From contig NC_133529.1 of the NCBI RefSeq assembly GCF_048544455.1, positions 54,121,401 through 54,185,400 of the forward strand: a DNA stretch of 64,000 nt. Reading direction: 5' to 3'. Position 1 is the stretch's first letter; each line of letters opens with the position of its first letter. The notes below the pieces were generated by a model. It did not search any database. It saw only the letters and a program-made list of their open reading frames with translations, and was not told the origin of the DNA. This document shows positions 45,332 to 56,425 of this stretch, one piece after another. Made by a program: the position numbers and the translations under genes. The DNA comes from Silene latifolia (lineage: Eukaryota > Streptophyta > Magnoliopsida > Caryophyllales > Caryophyllaceae).

Positions 45332-47881
45332 GCTTTGGGAATCCATGCTATCTCCAATGATGAGCCAACCTTGGATTACTCACACCTCATCTTACCGGTT
45401 GATGACGAGGTGAATGCCTTGGAGAAGGATGCCTCGGACGGGGTATTAGTCTTCAGCGCCGCAACCATGCTTGCCATGTTCCAACAAGTTGAGGAGGTCA
45501 TAGCCAGTCTCTCCGAAAGAATTACACGACTTGACGATGCCTACCACCGGTTGATTTTCAACCCACCAACGCCAGCACCGTGCCCGAGGGAGGGTCCCTC
45601 AAGCAACCAAAACTACCCTCACCAGGAAGGATTGCTCCCGCGACCATTCTGGCATGCACCCCACAATAATCACCCTCATAGTAATCACCCCCACGATAAT
45701 CACCCCCACAATAATCACCCTCACAAAAACTACCCTCACAAAAATTACCCTCACAAACACTTCCCTCACAAAGATTGCCCACCGAGGAATACCCCTCAAA
45801 GGTACCCTCAAGATCCCGAAGTCAATGGTATCTGAAGAGATGATGCTGAGGATGTATATGTGGTCCCTGGAAAAGGGAAACAAGTAAAAGAGATCGGTCA
45901 TCTAACCCGGTCCGGACGCCCCTATCAAAACCCGAACAACCCAACGATCATTCCGATAACGAAGGACCAGACTGTCCCTGACGTGAACACTCAACCAAAG
46001 GCTCCCGAGAATTCGATCCTCAAACAACAGCAAAAAGCAAAAGCCGAAATCTCAATTTGGCAACTGATTGCTACATGCTTCGAGCATTGGCAAGCTTTAC
46101 TGCAAGCCTTGGGAAAACTGACTGTTCCCTCTACCTCCTCCACTGAAGAAGTGGTAGCACACATGACAAGGGATGTCCCCGACCTGAACAATCCGATCAT
46201 CTTCTCTGATGAGGATATCCCTCCCTTCGGAACCAACCATAACCTGGCTCTATACATGACCGTGCAGTGCCTAAAAAAGAATGTGCCTATGGTTCTTGTG
46301 GATGACGGATTCGCGATTAATGTTATCCCCCTCAAAACAGCTCACAAACTGGGTATCAAAGAAACTGACTTGGTCCCAACCAATCAAGGAGTACGCGCCT
46401 ATGACGGCACTCGTCGTAAGGTCGCGGGGCTTATCAACCTAACCGTTCCAACCGAACCTTTGGAAAGGCAGACCAGTTTTTAGGTGGTCGACATCGACGC
46501 CTCCTTCAACATGCTTCTGGGACCCCCCTGGATTCACGCCGTCAAGGCAGTTACTTCAACCCTTCATCAGAAAATCAGGGTCCCTTTCAACGGGAAGACG
46601 ATCACAATTCCCGCTTCCCCGAACAAAGCCGTCATGAAAAAGGGGATAGCCTCCCAAGCCATTGAGGGGGACGACAGTGAGATGTGGGGATTCTAAACTG
46701 TGAATGCCCTAACCGACGAATCGACACCTTTTGATTGTGACCCGTTTGCCAACCTCACAGTCAACCGCATTCTGATGCGCCAGGGTTATTTCCCGGGTTT
46801 ACCACTCAATCCACGGAAGGTCCCCAACATCCCCTTCGGGCTAGGCTATGAACCAACCGATGAAGACATCCAGGGGATGAACCTCCTAATAAGGAAGCGC
46901 AAGAAGCATAGAGTTATTCTCCGTCCCTATCATTTTACCCTCAATGGATACTTTGTCCCCGAGGGAGATTCTGAGCTCTACCACGGCTTCCCTGAGCCGA
47001 TCTACGACTTTGTGGCTAAGGTTTGGCACTCGGGTGTAGAAGTCTTCCAAGACTGTTACTTCATCCCCGACAACGCCGAAGCTGCATCAACCAAGTCTGG
47101 ACTGGCCCCGTGCCTCGACGGACAAGCTGTCACTCTCTTTTTCGAGGAAGACAACATCAAGCACCTCGATTATGAGGACATCATCAAAATTGATCTAAAG
47201 GATAACCGGTTTCACCCCACCGCCTTAATCTCTGACACTGACCCAGAGAAAGCTACATAGGGCTGGAGGAAAACTGTCAAGTGGACCGATCGTCAAGGCC
47301 GCATTCTCAAGATTACAACTGGAGAAGGCCCTATGTTCAAAGAGGGAAGTGAAGAAGAATCTGAGTCTGAGTCGGATTCAGAGTCTGTCTTAGCTCCTAA
47401 CACTCCTTATGCCCCAGTCAGGGTCCTCTTCCCACTGTTTTATCACAAACTTGTGGCTGCTTCAGAGGCTGAGTCAACTAAGGTCGTCCCCACTCCTATG
47501 GAAGGTGACAACCTGGAGCTTGTTCCAGGGGCCACCTCCTCTGCTGTCTCGCCTCTGACTGCCCACGAGATGTCTGTCCTATCCGAGCTTTTCGCTCGAG
47601 TCGACTTAATGAACGCTAAGTTTGATTATGACTCGTCTCAATTTAACTGCAATGGAATTCTTAATGACTATGAGGAATTTGACTTGAGTGACTACCCACC
47701 TCACCTAGCCAAAGAACTCGACAAACGGGAAACCAGGACGCCCATCATTGAGGAGACCGAACCTATTAACGTAGGAACCGACAACACACCTCAAGAACTT
47801 AGGATAGGGACAACCCTTAACCCCTCGGAAAGACAAAAGTTCATTGACCTCCTGCACGAATACAAGGACGTATTCGCCTAG
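45332..47881 (+). pseudogene. gag-pol: Tat-B gag tail and protease region
   Basis: One reading frame (shared by everything to about 49080) resumes after Tat-C. It has a coiled-coil-like segment, then a low-complexity run of NNHPH/KNYPH units (45655-45785), then IGHLTRSGRPY. The aspartic protease shows VLVDDGFAINVIP (DDG in the active-site position) near 46295, and MLLGPPWIHAVKA near 46510. A long Tat-specific spacer follows, with an acidic ESESDSES stretch. In-frame stops: TGA 45833, TAG 46481, TAA 46694, TAG 47258, TAG 47879 (Trp in the family). Protease would free gag and pol from the polyprotein. Confidence 0.87.
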
Positions 47882-49590
47882 TCCTACAGAGATATGCCTG
47901 GGATCGATAGGGAGATTGCGGAGCACAGGATACCCATTAAGCCCGGAGCTAAACCCGTTAAGCAAAAGTTACGCCGAATGCGCCCTGAATGGGCCCTAAG
48001 AATCAAGGAAGAAGTTGATAAACAGTTCAAAGCCGGGTTCATCAAAGTGTCTAAGTACTCCGACTGGGTGGCCAACATCGTGCCTGTACCCAAGAAAGAC
48101 GGAAGGATTCGGGTTTGCGTCGAATTCAGGGATCTGAACAAAGCAAGTCCAAAGGACGACTTCCCTTTGCCACATGTTGACATCCTGGTGGACAATACCG
48201 CCGAGCATGCCCTCTTATCATTCATGGACGGGTACGCTGGGTACATCCAGATCAAAATGGCTGAGGAAGACATGCACAAGACTGCATTCACTACACAGTG
48301 GGGTACATATTACTACATAGTCATGCCCTTCGGCCTCATCAACGCCGGAGCAACCTATCAAAGAATCGCTACCACTCTCCTACATGATATGATGCACAAG
48401 GAGGTAGAGGTATATGTCGATGACATGATCGTCAAATAAAAAGAATGGGACGGCCACATTAGCGCCCTCCGGAAATTCTTCGCTCGTCTGCGGAAGTACA
48501 ATATGAGACTAAATCCTCAGAAATGTGCATTCGGGGTCATCTCCGGAAAGCTCCTGTGACACGTTGTCAGCAAAAGAGGCATTGAGATTGATCCAACCAA
48601 AATCAAAGCCCTTCAACAAATGCCTCGGCCTAAGAACGAGAAGGAAATTCGGGGATTTCTCGGTCAGGTTCAATACATCAGCCGCTTCATAGCCAAGCTC
48701 ACCATGATTTGTGAACCAATCTCTAAGAAGCTTCGCGCCTCCGATCACACCAATTGGGATGACGACTGTCAAAAAGCCTTCGACAGGATAAAGGAAATCC
48801 TATCCAAACCTCCTGTCCTCATGCCACCTGAACAAGGAATTCCCTTATCCCTGTACCTGACTGTCACCAATACGGCCATGGGAGCAATGCTAGCACAAAC
48901 AGTTGACGGCGAAGAACGAGCCATCTACTACATCAGCAAAAAGTTCATAGAGTATGAGACAAGGTACACCGAACTGGAAAAGACATGCTTTGCCCTAGTA
49001 TGGTCAACAAAGAAGCTGTGGCACTACATGCTCAGCTACACGGTTCACATCTACTCCAAGGTGGACCCGGTCAAATACATCTACGAAAACCCGTACTAAA
49101 CGGAAGGCTGTCTAGATGGACACTCATACTGTCCGAGTTTAATCTCAAGTTTGTACCCCTCAAGGTTATCAAGGGAAGGGCAGTCGCCGATTTCCTAGCA
49201 GAAAATCCCGTCAACGAGGATCCAACGACCGACATATGGTCACTTCCTGACGAAGACATCCTTTATGCCGACTCTGATGCATGGGACCTATACTTCGATG
49301 GTGCATCTAATCTGAGAGGCTTCGCGATAGGAATCCTTCTAATATCACCAGAGGGAGAACATGTTCCGATCTCAGTCAAACTGGACTTCGCCGTCACCAA
49401 CAATGCCGCCGAATATGAAGCATGCCTCATCGGCCTACAAGCAGCCATAACACTTGGCATCAAGAGGCTGAGGGTCCACGACGATTCCTCACTCATCATC
49501 AATCAGGTGTCCGGATCATGGAAAATCCGAAGCGACAGCTTAGCTCCCTACCAAGTAAAAATCAATCAAGAGGCCGAGTTCTTCGATTAA
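47882..49590 (+). pseudogene. pol: Tat-B reverse transcriptase, RNase H and archaeal-type RNase H
   Basis: RT begins at DMPGIDREIAEHRIP, with CVEFRDLNKASPKDDFPLP, MDGYAGY, MPFGLINAGATYQR and the catalytic YVDDM at 48414-48428. Stops follow at 48437 (TAA) and 48557 (TGA). RNase H includes SLYLTVTNTAMGAML and TELEKTCFALVW. A frameshift near 49090 leads to the next frame: LNGRLSRWTLIL, GRAVADFLA, and then the extra archaeal-type RNase H with YFDGASNLRG and TNNAAEYEACLIGLQ. The frame ends with TAA at 49588. RT catalytic residues are preserved even though the frame is not. Confidence 0.9.
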
Positions 49591-51015
49591 GTCGACTACT
49601 TCCACTTGCCATGAGAGGAAAATCAATTTGCTGACGCCCTGGCAAAACTTGCCGCGCTCGTCAATATACCTGACGACATGACTTCGATGCCTCTATGTAT
49701 CGAGAGAAGGAGCGAGCCAGCTCACATCTGTACCATCAACAACGACGAGGAAAACCATGATGAACCTTGGTACCAAGCCATCCTCAACTACAAAACCAAA
49801 AGCGAATTCCCGCCTAACTCTGATCCAAGAGGACAAAGAGTCATCCGATTACTTGCGTCACAATTCGTGATAAACCAAGAACAATTGTACAAAAGAACAC
49901 CCCAGGGGATTCTCCTCCTTTGCATTGACCATCACAAAGCCAAAAAAGTCATGGGAGAGGTCTACGACGGAGAATGTGGCCCTCACATGAGCGCAATGAT
50001 GCTGACCAGAAAAATCATGCGGTTAGGCTACTACTGGACCACCATGGAAGCCGATTGCCGCAACTACGTCAAACATTGCCACAATTGCCAAATCTTCGCC
50101 AACATACAACACATACCACCATCCCTTTTGTACACCATGACATCACCCTAGCCTTTCTCGACCTGGGGCATCGACATCATCGGGAAAGTCAACCCGATAG
50201 GCGCCAAATGGCATTGCTTCGTCCTCGTCGCCATCGACTACTTCACCAAATGGGTGGAAGCACAGTCCTATGCCGTCTTGACCGCCAAACAAGTGGCCAA
50301 GTTCATCCAGAACAACATCATTTGCAGATATGGGGTACCTCATGAAATCATCAGCGATCAAGGCTCTCATTTCTGGGCGGAAACACAAGCTCTGCTGGAC
50401 AAATACAAGATCAAAAGACATAGATCATCCCCCTACCATCCCCAAACGAAAGGAGCGGTGGAGGCAACAAACAAAACTCTTGTCACCATCATCAAGAAAA
50501 TGCAAGATAATTACCGGGATTGGCCGAGCAATCTCCTATTCGCTCTCTGGGGATACCGAACCTCCATTCGAACACCGACAGGCGTCACACCCTTCTACCT
50601 AGCATACGGTCTGGAGGCGGTTAAGCCGGTAGATTTAGAGGTCCCTTCTCTACGCATCCTACTGGAAAGTCAAGTCCCTGAGGCGGAATGGACCCGTCGA
50701 AGGTTCGAACAACTCACACTTCTAGACGAACGAAGGCACAACGCCTTGCACAACGTCCAGCTATACCAACGACGTATACAACGGGCATTCAACAAAAAGG
50801 TTAAACCCAGGAATATCAAGGAAGGCGACTTGGTCCTCAAGTCGGTTCGAGCACCATTACCCGGAGATCCGAGGGGGAAATTCAAACCCAATTGGGCCGG
50901 GCCATACCTGGTCAAGAAAATACTTTCGGGGGGCGCAGTGAGACTAAGTTACCTAGACGGGGAGGATTGTACAAACCCGACCAACCTAGACCAACTCAAG
51001 AAATACTACCCTTGA
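49591..51015 (+). pseudogene. pol: Tat-B integrase
   Basis: After two close stops (TAA 49588, TGA near 49612) the frame reads EENQFADALAKL, then a zinc-binding domain (GPHMSAMMLTRKIM, CHNCQIFAN) and a TAG at 50149 where the family has Trp. The catalytic core has WGIDIIGKV (first Asp), SDQGSHFWAE (second Asp) and KGAVEATNKT (Glu). A C-terminal chromo-less domain (GDLVLKSVRAPLPGD, WAGPYLVKKIL) runs to the natural stop TGA at 51013-51015. The DDE residues are intact. Confidence 0.9.
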
Positions 51016-51851
51016 ACCTTAACAACCACCAACCTCACCCTAATTTTACAACTAGCGACCACTTTAAGCCGTTCAAGTCAAGTTCCTCAACGCCTTCTGA
51101 TTTGAAATTGCATGTTTTATCGAGTCTAAGTTGCGACACCTTGTCTGCTTCGAATGCCCTTTGATCTGTCAAAGGCAACATCCATTTTCACTCAAACAAA
51201 ACCCTAAACTACGAGCATGGTTTGATTTCACCTTTTCAGGTGGATACGTAGGCAGTCCTTTCTTACACAAGAGGGATATAACCACAAAACCCAAACAAAT
51301 TTACAAAACATTTCAGAACTACAATCATGGTTTGATTTCACCTTTTTAGGTTGATACGTAGGCAATCCTTTCTTACACAGGAAGGATACAACCATCCCCA
51401 TAAAAAAAAAAACATCCCATAAAAAAAAACATCCCCATAAAAAAAAACATCCCCATAAAAAAAAAACATCCCCATAAAAAAAAACATCCCCACATACAAA
51501 ACATCACCCATATTAACTTAAAAGAGAAAATGGAAAAACATTCCCTTTCCCACAAAAATACAAAAAGGAAGCCTTTCTCCCTTTCTACTAAAATCCCATT
51601 TCCCGAGTGCAATTTTTAGGATAATTCAAGCCGAATTGCCTTTACCAAATGGATGGAAGAAACGAGCGTTCACGATTTTGACACAAGCAATCCTCTTAAT
51701 TAATTAATAATGAGAAGGATTACAAATTCAACAACAAATAAAGCTCGACAAGTCTACAACATGCACAAAATACACAAGACATAGCTAGTACAACATAATA
51801 AAAACTCATAACACTTATACAACATAATAATAAAGTGGGTAATGGAGATCT
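51016..51851 (+). repeat. Tat-B 3' non-coding region with direct repeats
   Basis: An 80-90 bp direct duplication is centred on GTGGATACGTAGGCAGTCC (about 51218-51290 and 51325-51395). Next comes an A-rich array of CATCCCCATAAAAAAAAA units, about 18 bp each and five to six copies (51395-51495). The rest is AT-rich with no ORF. Such repeats between pol and the 3' LTR are common in Tat elements. Confidence 0.75.
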
Positions 51852-52301
51852 TCATTCTTCCATTCTACCCTTGCCTTTTCCCTCGGGGTACATCTTCCCC
51901 TTGTTCTTCTTGTTGGCCCGCCTAACATGAACTTCCTCTTCGGAACAGATCCTCAGTGGATCTACAACGGCGACGGCCTCCGGTCTCTTGCATGACCCCA
52001 TATTCGGTCCAAAGCGAGTCCATACAAGGCCCATTGCATCTTTGGGATCCAAGCTCTTCCTTTTTGGTGGCCTCATCACATCCGGGCTAGCTCCATCAAC
52101 AAAATCATCGAAGAAGGCACGGTTGGCCTTGCTAACCTCTCTATACTTCAAGTCAACAACCTCGTCCTTATGAGATTTGGAACTTTCCTCCAAGGTTTGA
52201 GCTCTTGACAACTTGACATAAGCGGGAGTCACCCATGTCAAGGTAACGAGGTTTGGTACCTCCCAAAGCGGCCGAGTGGCCCACCATCTTTCGAAGACCT
52301 C
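51852..52301 (-). pseudogene. Tat-B antisense ORF, 3' part, cut by Tat-D
   Basis: On the minus strand an open frame enters from the Tat-D junction (EVFERWWATRPLWEVPNL) and runs through WVTPAYVKLSRAQTLEE, FFDDFVDGASPDVMRP and a basic tail to TGA at 51852. It is antisense to pol and lies near the lost 3' LTR. That is the same place and orientation as the antisense gene of Tat-C, but the sequence is different. It looks like the plant mobile-domain-type antisense ORF of Tat elements (inference). The upstream half is separated by Tat-D and not visible here. Confidence 0.6.
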
Positions 52302-52948
52302 TGTTAGGCCTGGAAATCCGCAGACCTTCCTGATCAGTATCTCATCTAAACCTGACTGCCAGGCCGTCAGGGTGTCAGGCTATCAGGACACATGAAGATA
52401 GGCGCCAGGCCATGGAGAGGACAACGGTCAAAATATCAGGACGATATTAGACCATATACGCGTATTATAAAGGAATTATATACGCAACATTAAGTGTGAA
52501 GATCTCGCAATAAATGCAGTAATTAAGGGAGGAATAATTAGCAATTATTACAGGCAATAATGGAGAATAATCCGCATTCAATACCATATCAGGCAGCCGT
52601 TCAAGATTGAAGATTATATAAGGAGCACTTTGAAGATATTGGACTCATCTCGTTCTCACACAAGAAGAAGCATACGCAATACATAGAGAAATATAAGCAT
52701 TGTTATTGTCATACAATTATTCTCCCAAATTACTTAGTGAAATCCTCTCCTGGCTTGGTGCCCGTGGTTTTTTCCCATTCAAGGGTTTTCCATGTACAAA
52801 ATTCTTTGTGTTATTATTGTTGTCGTTGTTTTATTTATAGCTTCATATTGTACCCTGACGACCTGACCAACAAACTATCTAGAGCTAGTTAACCTTACAC
52901 AACTCTACCCTGACCTGATTTCGCCTTGCGCAAAATCCACACAAAACA
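52302..52948 (+). repeat. Tat-D 5' LTR (647 bp)
   Basis: It starts TGTTAGGCCTGG after the flank ACCTC and ends CACACAAAACA just before AT and the PBS. A TATA box (TATATAA) is at 52615-52621. No second LTR of this type is in the window, so the target duplication cannot be checked. Confidence 0.85.
52615..52621 (+). promoter_or_regulatory. Probable TATA box of Tat-D LTR
   Basis: TATATAAGG lies about 314 bp into the LTR and roughly 330 bp before its end, in a suitable place for U3/R. Confidence 0.55.
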
Positions 52949-52950
52949 AT

Positions 52951-52967
52951 TGGCGCCCACCGTGGGG
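52951..52967 (+). promoter_or_regulatory. Tat-D primer-binding site, tRNA-Lys type
   Basis: TGGCGCCCACCGTGGGG is identical to the Tat-C PBS and lies two bases after the LTR. Confidence 0.85.
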
Positions 52968-53025
52968 CATCTAGCTCTTTAAATCCTTTTTTCTTATCCT
53001 ACGAAAATTCAAAAATCCTACAAAA

Positions 53026-54200
53026 ATGGCCCAACCCACCGTTGAAGAACAATTGAATGCAACTCTCCAACAAATCGCTGAATTGGAAAGCCTGAAAGAA
53101 AAAGTTGCCCAAACCGAGGCAGAAATCCTGCAATTAAAAGAATCTGAGTCAGCTCTAAAGCAAACATTAGAAAAAACCCAAGGGGCAGGCTCTAGATTCC
53201 AACCAGGAACCCCATTTGCATCAATCATTAAAAATATTGATTTTTCCAGTTTTAGGAGCCCAAGTATTCCTAAATCCATTAATGTTGATGGTGATGATGA
53301 ACTAAAAGATGATAGGGAGAAGCCTGATGAGTCCGCAGCAGCCAACATGATGGCAGTGGTTCAGGAGATCAAGAAACTCAATGAAAAATTCGATAAGATA
53401 CCTGAAGTACCTGCCAGCATGGAAGAAGCTGCCCCTGACAGCTATGCTAATTCGCCTTTCATAGACGAAATAGCAAAAGTAGACCTACCAAAGAAGTTCA
53501 CAGTTCCATCCATGAGGGTCTATGATGGAACCACGGATCCACAAAATCACGTGGCTCTTTACAAGCAGAAAATGCTGGCTGCATCTATTCCCAGCGAATT
53601 TAGACAAGTTTGCATGTGCAAGGGATTTGGAACGACCCTGACTGGCCCTGCTCTGCAATGGTACATCAACCTGCCAACTGGGAGCATCCATTCCTTTGCC
53701 AACCTGATCAACAATTTCAACCAGCAGTTTGCAAGTAGCAGGGAGTTGGAGAAACGATCCAGTGACCTTTACCGAGTTACACAGAAGCCTGATGACACTC
53801 TTAGGACATTTCTTACAAGATTCAACAAGGAGAAAGTGTCCATACCCAAGTGTGACGTTGGAATAACAGTGGAGGCATTCAGATAGGGGTTACTACCATA
53901 TAGTGACTTATACAGTGAACTCACTAAGTATCCCTGCCATACCTTCGAAGATGTTCAGGCCAAGACTCTTGCTTTCATCAGGCTGGAAGAAGATAAACGC
54001 TATAAACTTGGATCACCCAGTAGACCAAAGGATCATGAAAGGAGCAGTAGGAAGAGCAACAAAGGAAACAACTATAGGCCTACTCCATATTCCAGGCCAG
54101 ATCAGTCAGAAGTTAACCTGGCTCATGAGTATCAAGGTAAGGTTAAAGTTTACCCACCTATTTCCGAACATAACTTCAGTGTTGATATTGCAGGATTGAT
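53026..54200 (+). pseudogene. gag: Tat-D gag
   Basis: ATG at 53026 (MAQPTVEEQL) starts a frame that is shared with pol. It has a coiled coil over residues 5-55, then GTPFASIIKNIDFSSF, DPQNHVALYKQKM, ALQWYINLPTGS and FNQQFASSREL. TAG at 53884-53886 stands where Tat-C has Gln (FRQG), a C-to-T change. The frame continues with RLEEDKRYKLG toward protease. Confidence 0.88.
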
Positions 54201-56096
54201 CCAGAGACTTGACAACATGGGATCAGCCGTCAGATGGCCCAGGAAGTCAGTAAATCCAAATCCCAGAAGAGACAATTCTAAATGGTGCGAATTTCACATG
54301 GATATTGGCCACACCACGGATGATTGTTTCACCCTGAGGAAGGAAGTGGCCTACCTGCTAAAATCTGGATACTTGAAAGACTTGATCAAGACAAAAGGCA
54401 GGAACGCAAACCAGGATAAAGAGAATCAGGAGCATAAGCAGGATCGTAGTCTCCCTCCACCACCACCAATCTATGAAGTAAAATTCATATCTGGAGGTTC
54501 GGAGATTTGCGGCCTGACAAGTTCACCAGCAAAGAAGATAGCCAGGACGCCAAGGACTGTGTCACCCTGCAAGCCGGATCATGTCCCAACAATCACTTTC
54601 AATGATTGCGACCTAGTGGGTGTCCCTGATGTTCATCATGATGGACTGGTAATTTCTATGCAGATTGGAACAGCCACAGTAAGAAGGATCCTAGTAGACA
54701 GAGGCAGCTCAGTGAACCTGATCATGCTTGACGTACTGAAAGCCATGAAGATCAACGAGGACCAAATCATCAAGAAATCCAGCGTCCTAGTAGGATTCAG
54801 TGGCGAAACCAGGAGCACCCTAGGAGAAATCCACCTCCCAACCTACGTGGAAGGAGTCTCATCTTATGAGAAATTTGGAGTCCTTGATCGCTGTCATCCT
54901 ACAACGCTATCTCCGGGCGGGCCCTGGATTCATAATATCAAGGCCGTACCGTCAACCTATCACCAGTTCATCAAGATACCAACAGACTGGGGCATAGCCA
55001 CAATCAAAGGGGATCACAAGACAGCCCAGGAATGCTACACAACAGCCTTGAAGCCTTCCAAGGCAGGTAAGTCCCTGGCATAACAATTACAGCACCCTAT
55101 CAGGAGCACTTATGTGGCACCTCCCAGAATGGAAACAGATAAGGTAATCCTAGACCCTGAGTACCCTGACAGGTATGTTTTAATAGGATCTGATGCACCA
55201 GATAGTGTCAGGCCTGAACTGGTAAAGTTCCTTAAAAATAAATCATCTTGGTTTGCTTGGTCACATTTTGATATGACTGGAATTAGCGCTGATATAATTA
55301 CACATAAACTCAATGTTGACCCATCTTTTAAGCCTGTACAACAGAAGAGGCGGAAATTTGCAGCTGAAAGAAATACTATTATTAACGAGGAAGTAGAGAA
55401 ACTCTTTGATATGGGGATGATCAAGGAAGTAATGTACCCTGAGTGGCTGGCTAACGTAGTTGTTGTGCAGAAAAAGAATGGAAAGTGGAGAGTCTGTGTA
55501 GACTACACTGACCTGAACAAAGCCTGTCCTAAAGATCCATTCCCCCTGCCTCATATCGATGCCATGGTATACGCAACAGCAGGCCATGAGATGCTGACAT
55601 TAATGGACGCTTCCAATGGATTCATTCAAATAAAGATGCACCCTGCTGACCTGGAGAGCACTGCATTCATTACAGACCGAGGCATATACTGTTACACTGC
55701 CATGCCTTTCGGCCTGAAGAATGCAGGGGCAACGTACCAGCGCCTAGTCAACATGATGTTTAAAGACCAAATAGGTGACATCATGGAAGTATACATAGAC
55801 GACATGGTGGTGAAATCCAAGAATGCAGAAGATCATGTGAAGCATCTAGAAATAGCATTTGAGATATTAGAAAAATACAACATGAAGCTAAACCCTGCAA
55901 AATGCCACTTTGGAGTCTCTGCAGGCAAATTCCTTGGATATATGGTCACAAAGAGAGGCATAGAAGCTAGCCCTGAACAGATAAAGGCTATCCTGGAACT
56001 ACAGTCACCCAAGTCTGTCAAGGATATCCAGAAATTGACAGGCCGAGTAGCTGCCCTGAACCGTTTCATATCAAGATCCTCTGAGAGATGCAAAAC
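54201..56096 (+). pseudogene. pol: Tat-D protease and reverse transcriptase, truncated
   Basis: A zinc-binding WCEFHMDIGHTTDDC is followed by protease with ILVDRGSSVNL near 54700. The active site reads Asp-Arg-Gly instead of the Asp-Gly-Gly seen in Tat-C, which should destroy activity. A TAA at 55081-55083 breaks the frame. RT has CVDYTDLNKACP, MDASNGF, MPFGLKNAGATYQR and YIDDMVV (about 55792), then LTGRVAALNRFISRSSERCK. The sequence leaves the family at about 56096, so RNase H and integrase are missing. Apart from the stops RT is well preserved. Confidence 0.9.
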
Positions 56097-56213
56097 ACTA
56101 GATTTGTCATTTGTAATAAATGTTCCTTTATGGTATCTCCGATTCACCAGCTCGGGAAACCGAGAAGATAACTTCTCCCAATTACCTTGGCCGGGTAAGA
56201 AGGGGGTGTTACA
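56097..56213 (+). repeat. 3' tip of a chromovirus LTR (F)
   Basis: About 117 bp ending GGGGGTGTTACA, the usual end of chromovirus LTRs that begin TGTAATACC. A PBS follows at once. The rest of the LTR is missing because Tat-D RT is fused here. It could be the missing end of LTR H (8210-23100). Confidence 0.65.
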
Positions 56214-56216
56214 AAG

Positions 56217-56228
56217 TGGTACCAGAGC
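56217..56228 (+). promoter_or_regulatory. Chromovirus F primer-binding site
   Basis: TGGTACCAGAGC lies three bases after the LTR end. It differs by one base from the tRNA-iMet site TGGTATCAGAGC used by chromoviruses. Confidence 0.8.
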
Positions 56229-56229
56229 G

Positions 56230-56425
56230 ACGATTTTGGAACCTAAAACCAATGAACCAAAAATGAACCTAGGATGAAGTTAAGGTGTGAGTTAGGGAGT
56301 TTTGAGGTTGACATGCGGCTGGACCAACGATTTTGGAACCTAAAACCAATGAACCAAAAATGGTCCGTCTTAGGTGGCATACGCGGTGTTGTTAGGGAGT
56401 TTTGAGGTTGACATGGGGCTGGACC
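56230..56425 (+). repeat. Two 97-99 bp leader repeats with matching ends and different cores
   Basis: Unit 1 is 56230-56326 and unit 2 is 56327-56425. Both begin ACGATTTTGGAACCTAAAACC and end GGAGTTTTGAGGTTGACATG plus GGCTGGACC. About 30 central bases differ. They lie in the chromovirus leader right after the PBS, and Copia-E is inserted exactly at the end of unit 2. Confidence 0.85.

Larger units (their letters stand above)
28321..52301 (+). mobile_element. Tat-B, Tat/Ogre-type Ty3/gypsy element, interrupted by Tat-C and cut by Tat-D
   Basis: In order: 5' LTR (28321-30926), tRNA-Arg PBS, leader with a 61-bp tandem array, gag (32485-33653), [Tat-C, 33654-45326], gag remainder and pol (45332-51015), 3' non-coding repeats, and an antisense ORF (51852-52301) that is cut at 52302 by Tat-D. 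The 3' LTR is not in the window. Dual RNase H domains, the long leader and the antisense ORF place it in the Tat lineage. The outer 5-bp flank is GTGAT (28316-28320). Confidence 0.88.

Noticed and set aside
45558-45901. Minus-strand ORFs with repeated Val/Gly residues
   Set aside because: They are antisense readings of the NNHPH repeat of Tat-B gag.
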